Shown: positions 1-8,882 of the stretch, in pieces
Layout: the number at the start of each line of letters is the position of its first letter
Numbering within the stretch: position 1 is the stretch's first letter
NCBI GenBank assembly: GCA_037132275.1
Contig: JBAXPK010000008.1
Location: 1 to 64,000 of the forward strand
From: JAABPW01 sp037132275
GTDB lineage: Bacteria; Verrucomicrobiota; Kiritimatiellia; CAIKKV01; CAITUY01
DNA: 64,000 nt
Direction: 5' to 3'
Notes under the pieces: model-generated
Told to the model about the DNA's origin: nothing
What the model saw: the letters and a program-made list of their open reading frames with translations, nothing else
The model's database searches: none
Made by a program: the position numbers and the translations under genes

Positions 1-3000
1 TCGTGCCGGGCACGGTTGCCGTCAAAACGACATTCCTCGGTAACAGCTTCCGCAATTCCGTTGAAATGCAGGGCGCCCCCTTCAACGTCAGCCTTGTTGC
101 TGCGGAAATTACAGCGTTCGATGCGGACAGGGTTCGCATTCCCAAACACGCGGATCGCACCCCCGATTAGCGAGAAGGTGTTGCTACAGATTAGACCTGC
201 CACCGTAGCCGCGCCGTTGGGGTGAACCAATAGCAATGATGAAATCATATCCGTGCCGGAGGGCCGCGTTAGAATCGGGAGTTGGGTGTAGTTGAATACA
301 CCGCCATTCCACGAGCCGCCAAGTCCCGCGATAACGGCCGGGCTGGCAAGGTGCAAACCGCTTTCCTGGTAGGCGCTGCGAGCGATCACAATATTGCAGT
401 TGGGGAAACCGCCTGCAATGGCCATGGCATTGGCAATGGAGGTCGCCGCACTGTTATTGATGTCGGCGAAGGGCGCGTTGTGCGCAGTGGCATACGGATT
501 GACAAAAATGATACGCCCCTCTGCCGGTTCACACGGAATGCCACTGATCCGAACGGTGTCGCTGGCGATTTTGGTTCCTGCGGGATACTCGGCTCGCAAT
601 TCCAAATCCACAACGCCGCCTGCGGTTGAATCGACCGTCCACGTTCCAGCAAGATCGCCGTAGGAAATCGTCTTCGTGGTTTCGTCCTGGCCCATTACAA
701 GTATCCCGTTCCGGTAGACGCGGATTTTGCCGACACTATTGGCTGGACTGGTTTTATTGAGTTTGAGCGTAAGGGAACTCGCTGCGTTGCCCGGTTCCAC
801 CAACAGCGTAGGCAGGCTGAGCGAAGGGCCAGGCTGATTCGTCGGGGCAATCTTCACGATGCTGCCCATCGTGCTCTCGTCCTGCTCCGGCACGGGTGTT
901 GCGTCTTTCCTTGCCACGTCAAGATTCACGCGGACAACGTTGACGGTGCAGGCCTGGGTCATTTCGCCAGTTTCCAGATCCTCGTTGAGGTTCATGTCGA
1001 ATCCCATCTGGAATGTGTAGGTTCCGATGGGAAGGGAAATGCCTCGTTTGGAGGAACTGCGCCAGTCCTGATAGTTCATGTTGGCTGTGGTAGGAAATGC
1101 GCCTGAACCGATCACCTTGACGCGGGCGTAACTCTGAACTGTAGGCCCGGACTCGGCAAGGATCACAGGCGTCACCTTGACAACAGCGCTCGTTTGCGCG
1201 CCACCGACTCCAATGAACCATTGATTAGTTGTGCCTGTGGTGATGGTCTTGCTGAAACTGCCGGAGGCGAGTGTCACCCAGTCGAGTTTGGGGACTTTGA
1301 ATGTCACGTCGTTACAAGAATAGGTGCTGTTCGTGCGCGAGTCGGTCAGGGTGAACATAACAGAATTGCCTTGCGCGGAAATGTCTGCTGAAACATGGTA
1401 CTCCACAGTACCCGAACTGTCCGGCACCGCCAGCGGTTTGTTCAGGTTTCGAATCTCGGTGCCGTTGAGATAGATGTTGTTTGTGCAACCATACCACCAG
1501 AGAAGTTTGGTCTCCGTTCCGCCGATCGGTTTAGAGGGAGGAATACGCAACATGGCGGAAGCCGCGCCGGCGTCACCCAACGCCAGGCATTCAGAACTGG
1601 ATAGGGTTGCCAGACGTCGGATTGTATTGTTACCGGGATACCGGGAAATCAGGTACATGTCCATGTACCATTGGTTAGTGGAGCTTAATTGCGGACTCCA
1701 GCAATTCTGGTATTCAATAAGGTTACTCAACCCGTCATTATCGTCATCCCCGCTGGCATTGGAAGGATCAGTAGGACTCCAGCCAATATCATGCTCATAT
1801 TTATCATCAATTCCATCCCCATCCGTGTCAACCTGTAGGGGGTTTGTGCCTAGATCGCTTTCTTGCTTATCGGATAAGCCATCCCCATCCGTGTCACTCC
1901 AGGCGGGAAAGGTATTGGCCTGAATCTCTGCGCCATCTAAAAGACCGTCATTGTCGCAATCGGGATTGAGGGGGTTCGTGAAATAGGTGTTCACTTCATC
2001 ATAATCGCTTACCCCGTCATGATCCGTATCGAAACCATTCGGATTGAGTCCCAAGGCAATCTTCTGTCCATCTGTCATTCCGCTGCCGTCAGTCGAGGCC
2101 AACAGAGGATTGCACCCCCATCTCAAAACCTCTGCGTTATCACCTAATCCGTCCCCGTCAGTATCCCACAGAAAAGGATTGGTGGCAAAGATCCGGCGTT
2201 CCATGCAATCGGGCAACCCATCCCCATCACTATCAATTGACGGATTGTCAGCCGCCAAGAAAATAGGGCTGCCAGCACCCCCCATGACTCCACTCAATGG
2301 GTCTGAGTCGTGCTTCAATTGGACTGGCCACATCCAACCGCAAAGGGGATTCATGAGGTTGGTGGAAATATACAGGTCAAGCCGGGGGATATTGGTGGGG
2401 GCATGGAGGCAATACTCAAATATGCCATCCTCCCTCGTCCCCGCCTTCACAAAAGCAATGTCGTTGCTGTAAACATCCAGAAGAAACACAGTGTTGGTCT
2501 CATCCACCATGACCGTCAAGGAATTGGTCATGGCGGTATAATAGGCAGCCGTATTAGACTGGTTGATCAAAATGAACGGAACCCGCTGGCGAATGGGGTC
2601 CCGCTCATCGAGCCACTCGGTGCGGTTGCTCCCGCTGAGATAGGATGGCATGGCACCGTAGGATGCGACTATACTGTTGCTGGGATACCCGGCCAGGGTC
2701 ACGGTTGTCGTGTAGGCCGCCAGCCCCGCCGCATTCAGGTAAAACCGCTGCCGGGGAGTGGTGTTGGTCTCCACCACCGATACAGGGAATATCTCAATTC
2801 CTGAATTGGTCACCGGGGAAAGGGCCGATAGAAATTCCGGGGCGAACCCATCCGGGTAGACTAGGATACCCAGGTCGGTCTGGTAGTGAAAATCTCCCGG
2901 CGGCATGGCGTAGAAGGTATTCGTCCAAGGTTCATTAACCAGATTTTCAAGATCGGAAATGTTTGTGACTGACGTAAAATTCTGCGCCTGAACCGGACAT

Positions 3001-3080
3001 GCCATCAATAGCAAAGCCAGCGTAATGGGGATTAACCCCATGAAAACATAACCAAACACCCGTCTCTGTATCGATGGCAT
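1..3080 (-). CDS. Large secreted Pmp-like beta-helix protein with TSP3 repeats (3' end outside window)
   Basis: This open frame runs off the left window edge after about 1026 codons, so the C-terminus is not visible. The ATG is preceded by AGGAAAAGG. Residues 1-32 form a signal peptide (Arg-rich start, hydrophobic core, end near CPVQA). Residues about 270-430 carry six or so thrombospondin type 3 like motifs such as DSDGDGLPD and DTDGDGLSD, which in this family bind calcium. The last visible 60 residues carry chlamydial Pmp-type motifs: GGAI, FRSN, GGAL and FDGN, with spaced Cys residues, the signature of a right-handed parallel beta-helix. An autotransporter barrel or another cell-surface anchor may follow outside the window. 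A role in adhesion or surface display is inference from the domains. Checked stretches of the frame contain no stop. Confidence 0.85.
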   Translation of the reverse strand, partial: MPSIQRRVFGYVFMGLIPITLALLLMACPVQAQNFTSVTNISDLENLVNEPWTNTFYAMPPGDFHYQTDLGILVYPDGFAPEFLSALSPVTNSGIEIFPVSVVETNTTPRQRFYLNAAGLAAYTTTVTLAGYPSNSIVASYGAMPSYLSGSNRTEWLDERDPIRQRVPFILINQSNTAAYYTAMTNSLTVMVDETNTVFLLDVYSNDIAFVKAGTREDGIFEYCLHAPTNIPRLDLYISTNLMNPLCGWMWPVQLKHDSDPLSGVMGGAGSPIFLAADNPSIDSDGDGLPDCMERRIFATNPFLWDTDGDGLGDNAEVLRWGCNPLLASTDGSGMTDGQKIALGLNPNGFDTDHDGVSDYDEVNTYFTNPLNPDCDNDGLLDGAEIQANTFPAWSDTDGDGLSDKQESDLGTNPLQVDTDGDGIDDKYEHDIGWSPTDPSNASGDDDNDGLSNLIEYQNCWSPQLSSTNQWYMDMYLISRYPGNNTIRRLATLSSSECLALGDAGAASAMLRIPPSKPIGGTETKLLWWYGCTNNIYLNGTEIRNLNKPLAVPDSSGTVEYHVSADISAQGNSVMFTLTDSRTNSTYSCNDVTFKVPKLDWVTLASGSFSKTITTGTTNQWFIGVGGAQTSAVVKVTPVILAESGPTVQSYARVKVIGSGAFPTTANMNYQDWRSSSKRGISLPIGTYTFQMGFDMNLNEDLETGEMTQACTVNVVRVNLDVARKDATPVPEQDESTMGSIVKIAPTNQPGPSLSLPTLLVEPGNAASSLTLKLNKTSPANSVGKIRVYRNGILVMGQDETTKTISYGDLAGTWTVDSTAGGVVDLELRAEYPAGTKIASDTVRISGIPCEPAEGRIIFVNPYATAHNAPFADINNSAATSIANAMAIAGGFPNCNIVIARSAYQESGLHLASPAVIAGLGGSWNGGVFNYTQLPILTRPSGTDMISSLLLVHPNGAATVAGLICSNTFSLIGGAIRVFGNANPVRIERCNFRSNKADVEGGALHFNGIAEAVTEECRFDGNRARH

Positions 3081-3394
3081 ACCTTTTCCTTTTCTCTGGA
3101 ATCGCACACAGAAGAGGCGCGAACTCCAAGTTCATGACTCGTTCGCGGCACCGCGAAGCGCCTGTTCGGAATCAACGAAACAAGGAGCCGCGCCCAGGCG
3201 GGCGCGTCTAACGAGTTTCGCTTCCGAACACAAAATTCGCGGTTTTCGAACGAAGCAATTTTGCGTATCAACGCATTAAATTTTTCAAAAAATAATCACC
3301 ACAAAACACTATTTCTTCAATTGTTTTTGCAGACTTGCATAATTACACCACAGCCTATTCCTGTCGAGTTTTATGTGACAAACAGGGACGCGGC
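3081..3394. other. Gene-free stretch: structured leader upstream of the Pmp-like gene
   Basis: No convincing gene is present; short open frames here lack a ribosome site or family features. The half next to the Pmp-like gene contains several nested inverted repeats (listed separately). The other half, 3265-3380, is AT rich. A possible minus-strand promoter lies there (TTGAAG, 17 nt, GATTAT), but the match is weak. Confidence 0.6.
3142..3229. repeat. Nested inverted repeats (hairpin element)
   Basis: Three stems can be read directly. TTCGCGG/CCGCGAA (3142-3148 with 3151-3157) is a perfect 7-bp stem. GCGCCC/GGGCGC (3190-3195 with 3200-3205) is a perfect 6-bp stem with a 4-nt loop. This second stem is flanked by longer arms, GTTCGGAA..CGAAAC (3164-3181) pairing with GTTTCG-CTTCCGAAC (3215-3229). 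The element sits 60-150 nt upstream of the Pmp-like start codon, so it would lie in the mRNA leader if the promoter is further upstream. It could be a regulatory leader, a terminator/attenuator or a dispersed repeat; sequence alone does not decide. Confidence 0.6.
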
Positions 3395-3835
3395 TCACCG
3401 CTTCATGCGTTCGATGGCCTTGAGCTTATCGCCTGAGAACTCAAGCTGAAGGACCGGATAGTCCTCGTACCAGCCCCGGTTCACCCACAAGGTGTCGTAA
3501 GAGCGGTACAGTCGCCCGGCGCGATCCCGATACCAGTACCCGGTAGACATCGGTTGATAATCACTGATAAATCGGGAATTCGTATAAATCCAGATTTCAA
3601 GCTCCCCGGTTTCCACGGTTCGGGTATGAAGGCGCTGGGGAAGGCCCAGTGCCAACCGGGCCATGTCCCGTGTAAACCCGACTTCCACATCACCCTTTTG
3701 CACCTTGGCCTGGACATCAGGAGGGAATGCGGCAAACAGGCGGGGCTCTTTTTTGATCCGGCTATCGGGGGTACTGACACACCCGGATACGAGAAGCAGG
3801 ACACTGAATAATAATGCGTAGTTAAGATATTTCAT
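3395..3835 (-). CDS. Small lipoprotein of unknown function
   Basis: A 146-residue protein with a lipoprotein signal: charged MKY start, hydrophobic stretch and lipobox LVSGC (Cys19). The ATG has AAAGG about nine bases upstream. The mature part has a central region (ARLALGLPQRLHTR) and aromatic-rich segments (GYWYRDRAGRLYRSYDTLW) that loosely recall the small BamE/SmpA-type fold, where a short helix pair is followed by a beta-sheet. That resemblance is weak and the function is not assigned. It lies just downstream of the MgtC/DUF4010 gene on the same strand and may share its transcript. Confidence 0.75.
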   Translation of the reverse strand: MKYLNYALLFSVLLLVSGCVSTPDSRIKKEPRLFAAFPPDVQAKVQKGDVEVGFTRDMARLALGLPQRLHTRTVETGELEIWIYTNSRFISDYQPMSTGYWYRDRAGRLYRSYDTLWVNRGWYEDYPVLQLEFSGDKLKAIERMKR

Positions 3836-3850
3836 GCGATTAACCTTTCT

Positions 3851-5092
3851 TTACATCCACATCAAGGGAACATGACAAGCGGCCCAGACGCCGTACCGCC
3901 ACAAGGTCTGAATCCGGTTCGCCTGGCTCAATGACGCGAAATACATCCCTTTCGCCAGGGTATTAACCATCACTGCCAACAATAACGCCTGAAGCATCAG
4001 GCGGCCGGAAAGAGTTCCCTGGACGAGCGACAGCACAAACGGATCAACATCCACAACCCCTGAGAGAACCCCCAGCCCCAAAACGCCCGCCTGACCAAAG
4101 TATTCACGCGCCAGCAACACCCCCACCTTCACGGCCACAAACACTGACGCAAATACCAAGGCAATGCGGATTTCAACAGGGTTCTGAATGGACGGCATTT
4201 CTGCCGGGGCATCCCCTGCCATTTCCCCTTTACGAACGGTCAAGGCCAACACAAGCCCCACCAGGCACAAGCAAATCATTCGCGAGTCAAGATTGAGCAC
4301 GAATCCATCGCCAAACACGGCGATCAAAACCATCAGCCGCACATACATCACACTACCGGCTAACAGGCTCGCCTGCAGCGCCGCCCCCGCGTAGGCCGGA
4401 ACCTCCCGTGCCAGACGCCCCGTCGCCACGCTGACCGCCGTGCTGGAGGCAATCCCCCCCAACAGACCGGATAACGGCAACCCCAACCGCGCCCCGAGTT
4501 TTTTAGACAGGATGTATCCCACAAACCCAATGGCCGACACCAGCACGACAATCTGCCAGATGCGCGCCGGGTTGAGATGATAGACGGTGTACTCCACATT
4601 CGGCAGGGCCGGATAAATGACCACCGACAACAACAGGAACTTCAACGTGGCCAGAAACTCGTTTCGATTCAAGCGGGCAACATAGTTCTCGAGGGTCGAT
4701 TTTTCAGAAAGCAGGATGGTATTGACAACCCCGATCGCAATGGGCAAACGGACATCCGACAGCAACGAGAGCGCCCCGATCATATAGGTCACCAGCACGG
4801 AGACCTCGCTCGTGGCGCCAAAACGGCCGGCTTTGATTTTTTCCAGGTAGGCCACGACCGTCAACGCGGTGACCGCCAGAAGCCCCACCGGCAGAAGCAG
4901 CGGCATCCCGCTTGAAAACAACCAGGCGCAGGAAAACCCGAAAAGGCTGACAATCGGAAACGTCCGCACCCCGCCAAAGAAAAATTGTCTGCGCTCCTTG
5001 CGGCCGGTTTCACGTTCCAGCCCGATGAGAAAACCCATGGCTAGCGCGACCAGGAACCGGAGCCCGAGAGTCCATTCAACCGGAACGTTCAT
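3851..5092 (-). CDS. MgtC/SapB family membrane protein with DUF4010 domain
   Basis: A polytopic membrane protein of 413 residues. The N-terminal part (residues 1-130) has the MgtC-type start with the motif GFLIGLERE and a following RTFPIVSLFG segment. The rest is a string of hydrophobic helices with Gly-rich turns typical of DUF4010, including SGLLGGIASSTAVSVATG and a second half-repeat GVLSGVVDVDPFVLSL. MgtC proteins affect magnesium homeostasis and membrane energetics in several pathogens, but the role of MgtC-DUF4010 fusions is not settled. The start is set by GGGAGG eight bases upstream. The gene lies between xthA and a small lipoprotein. Confidence 0.85.
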   Translation of the reverse strand: MNVPVEWTLGLRFLVALAMGFLIGLERETGRKERRQFFFGGVRTFPIVSLFGFSCAWLFSSGMPLLLPVGLLAVTALTVVAYLEKIKAGRFGATSEVSVLVTYMIGALSLLSDVRLPIAIGVVNTILLSEKSTLENYVARLNRNEFLATLKFLLLSVVIYPALPNVEYTVYHLNPARIWQIVVLVSAIGFVGYILSKKLGARLGLPLSGLLGGIASSTAVSVATGRLAREVPAYAGAALQASLLAGSVMYVRLMVLIAVFGDGFVLNLDSRMICLCLVGLVLALTVRKGEMAGDAPAEMPSIQNPVEIRIALVFASVFVAVKVGVLLAREYFGQAGVLGLGVLSGVVDVDPFVLSLVQGTLSGRLMLQALLLAVMVNTLAKGMYFASLSQANRIQTLWRYGVWAACHVPLMWM

Positions 5093-5112
5093 GCGGCAGC
5101 CTCCCTCTTACT

Positions 5113-5886
5113 TCAGACCCTGAATTCCGCCATTAACACCGTATGGTCCGACGGTTTCTCCGCCAGACGAGGTGCCAGGTCTATTTTTGCATCCACAGAT
5201 TTCGCGGCAAGGGCTTGGGTGGCCATGATGAAATCAATACGCCACCCGCAGTTTTTTTTTACCGAATCCCGTTGCCGATAATCAAAGAACGTATACTGCC
5301 CCGGTTCCGGGTGATGTTTGCGGAACACATCCACAAAGCCCCACGCCTGAGTGCGGGCAAACGCGTTCCGGGCATCCACATGATAACACACATGATTCGC
5401 CTGCTGTTTGGAATTGTGAATATCCATGGCCGCCGGCGCAACATTGAAATCCCCGACCCAAACCACCTGATCCGCTGGCTTGAAATGACGCTCAAAATAA
5501 CCGCGCAACCGCTCAAACCATTGGAGTTTATAGCGATACATCTCATGTTCAATGTCACGTCCCTGTGGAATATACGTATTGACCACATGAACCGCGCCCA
5601 TCTTGACATGGGCCAGTCGGGTGGCATCCGCAGGGCCGCCATCATCCAGCCCGAATCGCACCTCCCCGGGTTCGCGCAGGGAAAGGATGGCCACGCCATT
5701 ATAGGATTTCTCCCCCTTAAAGGCCACGTGATATCCAGCCTCACGAAAGGGCGCCACGGGAAAATCGGCATCCACGACCTTCGTCTCCTGAATGGCCATC
5801 ACGTCGGGTTGATGATCCCGCAGCCAGTCGAGCAGAATCCCCATCCGGGATCTGACCGAATTCACGTTAAACGTAGCTATTTTCAC
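5113..5886 (-). CDS. xthA: Exodeoxyribonuclease III
   Basis: The enzyme is a Mg-dependent 3'-5' exonuclease and AP endonuclease of base-excision repair, acting in the cytoplasm. The 257-residue length matches the family. Visible active-site motifs in order are TFNVNSVRSR near the N-terminus, IQETKV (metal-binding Glu), GDFNVAP (catalytic Asp/Asn), the RIDFIMAT block and the C-terminal SDHTVLMAEF with the catalytic Asp-His pair. The start codon is GTG and overlaps the dapF stop (GTGA), which points to translational coupling. No strong Shine-Dalgarno is seen, which fits coupling. Confidence 0.95.
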   Translation of the reverse strand: MKIATFNVNSVRSRMGILLDWLRDHQPDVMAIQETKVVDADFPVAPFREAGYHVAFKGEKSYNGVAILSLREPGEVRFGLDDGGPADATRLAHVKMGAVHVVNTYIPQGRDIEHEMYRYKLQWFERLRGYFERHFKPADQVVWVGDFNVAPAAMDIHNSKQQANHVCYHVDARNAFARTQAWGFVDVFRKHHPEPGQYTFFDYRQRDSVKKNCGWRIDFIMATQALAAKSVDAKIDLAPRLAEKPSDHTVLMAEFRV

Positions 5887-6692
5887 ATATGACTCAGTTC
5901 ACCGGTGAACACATAGACGGCGGGGCCAAGAAGCGTGACCTCCGTGGCGTCATCGGGGGTCAGCTTATAGTTCACTTCAAGAACATCACCGTGGGCACAG
6001 GTGATTTTGACTGGCGCCTTCACCCACCCCATCCGCCCGGCAATCAGCCCCGCCGCGACCATTCCGGTTCCGCACGCCAGGGTCTCGGCCTCCACTCCGC
6101 GCTCATACGTCCGGATGCGCAAGGCGGAATGCCCGGTCACCTGGACGAAGTTGACGTTCGTCCCCTTGGGCGCGAAATCCTTGTGATGGCGGATCGCCGA
6201 GCCAGTCGTGCCCACATCTTCCCGGTCCAGATGATCGCACGGCAGAACGACATGCGGCACCCCACTGTTCACAAAGCCATAGGGCCGTTTGACCCCATTC
6301 ACTTCGATCACCTGGTTGAGGCGCCAATCCTTGGGAGGGGTCATGGCCAGCCGCACCTGATCCCCGATCATTTCGGCGGCAATGATGCCCGCCCCTGTTT
6401 CGAAGGTCATACGGGAGGGCGCCACCTCGAGATCATACGCCAGCCGAGCCACACACCGGGCTCCGTTGCCGCACATATCCACTTCACTGCCATCGGGATT
6501 GAAAAACCGCATGGCAAAGTTCGCCCGATTCGAGGGCTGAATCAGGATGATGCCTTCGCACCCCGCCCCGGTCCGGCGCTGCCCCATGGCTGCCAGCCAC
6601 GCCTGATCCTTAACCGGGAACGTCAGTTTGCGATCGTCCACCAGAATAAAATCATTTCCCGCTCCATGCATTTTCCAAAACGGAATTTTCAT
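5883..6692 (-). CDS. dapF: Diaminopimelate epimerase
   Basis: DapF converts LL- to meso-diaminopimelate, the last step before lysine decarboxylation and the source of the peptidoglycan cross-linking residue. The 269-residue protein has the N-terminal KMHGAGNDF motif, the first catalytic cysteine in MCGNGARC (about residue 75) and the second in TLACGTGM (about residue 210). The family is cofactor independent and uses this Cys pair as acid and base. The start lies inside the 3' end of the upstream protease gene (41-nt overlap); a start at the Met of KMHGAG would shorten the overlap. The stop overlaps the xthA start. Confidence 0.95.
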   Translation of the reverse strand: MKIPFWKMHGAGNDFILVDDRKLTFPVKDQAWLAAMGQRRTGAGCEGIILIQPSNRANFAMRFFNPDGSEVDMCGNGARCVARLAYDLEVAPSRMTFETGAGIIAAEMIGDQVRLAMTPPKDWRLNQVIEVNGVKRPYGFVNSGVPHVVLPCDHLDREDVGTTGSAIRHHKDFAPKGTNVNFVQVTGHSALRIRTYERGVEAETLACGTGMVAAGLIAGRMGWVKAPVKITCAHGDVLEVNYKLTPDDATEVTLLGPAVYVFTGELSHM

Positions 6693-8865
6693 TATTGGGC
6701 TCCTTACCCCGCCAGACCCGAATCAAGTCGGTCAGGATATTTTCAGTTTCTCTCAGCACCAGGTCTTTTTCCGGATTTTTCCCCATGGCCCCGCCGCCAT
6801 CCGTGTCACTATCCCCCATGGCCTCATCCTGCGCCTTATCCAGATTTTTTTCTTCTCGAGCCAGTTCAACCCGCTCTTTTAAATTCAGAGAAATCCAGGA
6901 GAGGGCTTGCTGCTTCTTGACGCGCTCAATCACCTCGTTCTGGGAGACAAACCGCGGATCTTTGGCGCGGCGTTCCTCCGAATTATGTTTCAATATTGGA
7001 AGCTGTGGCGAAAGATCAGCCACTGGATTGTAACGGGCCATGCTGATGACCGTCCACGGCATGGCATGGGGGAGATATTCCTCCCCCACCTCGAGGACAT
7101 CCAGGACGGAGGGAATCCGGATATCAGGAATCACACCCTTCATCTGGGTGGAGCCACCCGCCACACGGTAGAAGGAATGAGTCGTGACCTTGATCGAACC
7201 GAGCGCGGGGTTACGCTCATCCAGCGGTTGCCAAGATTGAACCGTACCCTTCCCGTGGGTTTTCGAGTCACCCACAATGACGGCGCGCCCGTAATCCTGG
7301 AGCGCCGCCGCCAGAATCTCGGACGCCGAGGCGCTGCGCCGGTTCACCAGAACCACCAGCGGCCCACGGTACAACACATCCGGATCAGGATCCTGAAGCA
7401 CCTGAACACCACGGCTCTCCCGAACCTGAACGACCGGTCCGGAGGGGAAGAACAGGCCGGTCATCTCAACGGCCTCAGCCAATGATCCGCCTCCATTGTC
7501 CCGCAGATCCAGGATAATCCCTTCCGCATGCTTCTCCTTCATGTCGACAATAATTCGGGCGATATCCCGGGTGGAACTCTTGTACTCGGCGCTTCCATTG
7601 ACACGGTTCTTCATGTCCGCGTAAAACGCAGGTAAATGGATGATTCCGAGATGATTGGTCAGGCCATTGCCACGGCTGACGAGTACCACATCGCCCTTGG
7701 CCGCCTGATCTTCAAGTTTCACTTCATCACGGACCAAGGTGATCTTCGTGGTCCGCGCACCGGAAGTATCAGAAGCGGGAATCACCGTTAGAGTGACCTT
7801 GGATCCCTTCTTGCCACGGATCACCCCCACGGCCTTGTAGAGTGGCCAATGAAGAATATCCACGGCCTCACCCGCCTCCTGAGTCACGGCAATGATTTTG
7901 TCACCAGGCTTGAGACGACCATCACGGGCCGCCGGACCGCCGGGAATGATTTTTTCGATCTTCGCGGCTCCATCCTCGCTCTGCAGCAAGGCACCGATGC
8001 CTCCCAGTGACAGTTTCATTCCAATCTCAAAGTCTTCGCTTGAACTGGGCGTCATGTATTCAGAATGCGGGTCATAGGCCTGCGCAAAAGCTGTAAAGTA
8101 CCGCTGCAGAACTAACTCCGCGTCACTATCCTCCAACGCCATCAGAAATTGTTTGTAGCGCTTTCTTATAAAAGCATCTGGACTGAGAAGCGCATCGCCA
8201 TCGGAGGCTCGGCCCATCGTCGTCGAATTCGTGGCACCCTCGGGTTTATCCTTTATCTCACCCTCCGACTCAGCCTTGGCCGTCCCATTGGTTTTTTCGC
8301 TATCAGCCAGTTCTTTAGCTACCAAACGGGCCACGAATTCACTTTTCACCTTCTTGCGCCAGAGTTCATTCCACTCCGCTTCATTTTCCGGCCAGGCAAG
8401 ATCCTTCCGCTTCCAGGCATAGGATTCCTGTGTCGTGCAATCGAATCCCTTACCAATCAAGGTGTCGGCATACTCAACCCGATTGCGCGCCCGTTCCTTG
8501 AACCTCTCAAACACCCTGAAGGCCAGCGACACATCCCCCTTGTGAAGACGCTCCACCTGTAAAGCCCCCTCCTTCTGAAATTCATCGATGTCGGAGGCCA
8601 GAAAAAAAGTCCGATCGAAATCCAGCATCGTGAGATACAGGGCGAGGGCGTTGGTCGCGATCCCGATATCCAGCGGCTGATGCGACAAGTGCAATTGGGG
8701 CAGCACCTTTTCAAAATATTTTGCCACCTCGGCCGCCCGGGTGCCGGGATCCATGGGTTTTGAGGCCGCAACCGCCGGGAGGGCAAACCACCAGCCCCAG
8801 CCACTCATTACAGCCAAACCCAGCGTGACAATGCCCCCTAATATCGCAATTCCTCGTTTAGTCAT
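6652..8865 (-). CDS. S41 family carboxy-terminal (tail-specific) protease, Prc-type
   Basis: A periplasmic serine protease of 737 residues, close in length to E. coli Prc. Residues 1-30 form a signal peptide or anchor. Residues about 40-260 correspond to the helical N-terminal domain of tail-specific proteases. A PDZ domain follows (GIGALLQSEDGAAKIEKI, PAARDGRLKPGDKI). The S41 domain carries DLRDNGGGSLAEAVE, the nucleophile in SASASEILAAAL and the Lys in THGKGTVQ, the Ser-Lys dyad of the family. A charged C-terminal extension includes a DSDTDGGGA stretch. Prc-type enzymes trim cell-wall enzymes and degrade misfolded periplasmic proteins. AGGAGG lies somewhat far upstream of the ATG. Its 3' end overlaps dapF. 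Confidence 0.92.
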   Translation of the reverse strand: MTKRGIAILGGIVTLGLAVMSGWGWWFALPAVAASKPMDPGTRAAEVAKYFEKVLPQLHLSHQPLDIGIATNALALYLTMLDFDRTFFLASDIDEFQKEGALQVERLHKGDVSLAFRVFERFKERARNRVEYADTLIGKGFDCTTQESYAWKRKDLAWPENEAEWNELWRKKVKSEFVARLVAKELADSEKTNGTAKAESEGEIKDKPEGATNSTTMGRASDGDALLSPDAFIRKRYKQFLMALEDSDAELVLQRYFTAFAQAYDPHSEYMTPSSSEDFEIGMKLSLGGIGALLQSEDGAAKIEKIIPGGPAARDGRLKPGDKIIAVTQEAGEAVDILHWPLYKAVGVIRGKKGSKVTLTVIPASDTSGARTTKITLVRDEVKLEDQAAKGDVVLVSRGNGLTNHLGIIHLPAFYADMKNRVNGSAEYKSSTRDIARIIVDMKEKHAEGIILDLRDNGGGSLAEAVEMTGLFFPSGPVVQVRESRGVQVLQDPDPDVLYRGPLVVLVNRRSASASEILAAALQDYGRAVIVGDSKTHGKGTVQSWQPLDERNPALGSIKVTTHSFYRVAGGSTQMKGVIPDIRIPSVLDVLEVGEEYLPHAMPWTVISMARYNPVADLSPQLPILKHNSEERRAKDPRFVSQNEVIERVKKQQALSWISLNLKERVELAREEKNLDKAQDEAMGDSDTDGGGAMGKNPEKDLVLRETENILTDLIRVWRGKEPNNENSVLENAWSGK

Positions 8866-8882
8866 AATGGCAAAACCGCCTC

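Noticed and set aside
2947..3135. A short minus-strand open frame overlapping the Pmp-like start
   Set aside because: It is out of frame with the signal peptide, has no ribosome site and no family features.
5889..6920. A 343-codon plus-strand open frame opposite dapF and the protease end
   Set aside because: Its protein is rich in His, Pro and Arg with no family features, and it is the shadow of two strong minus-strand genes.
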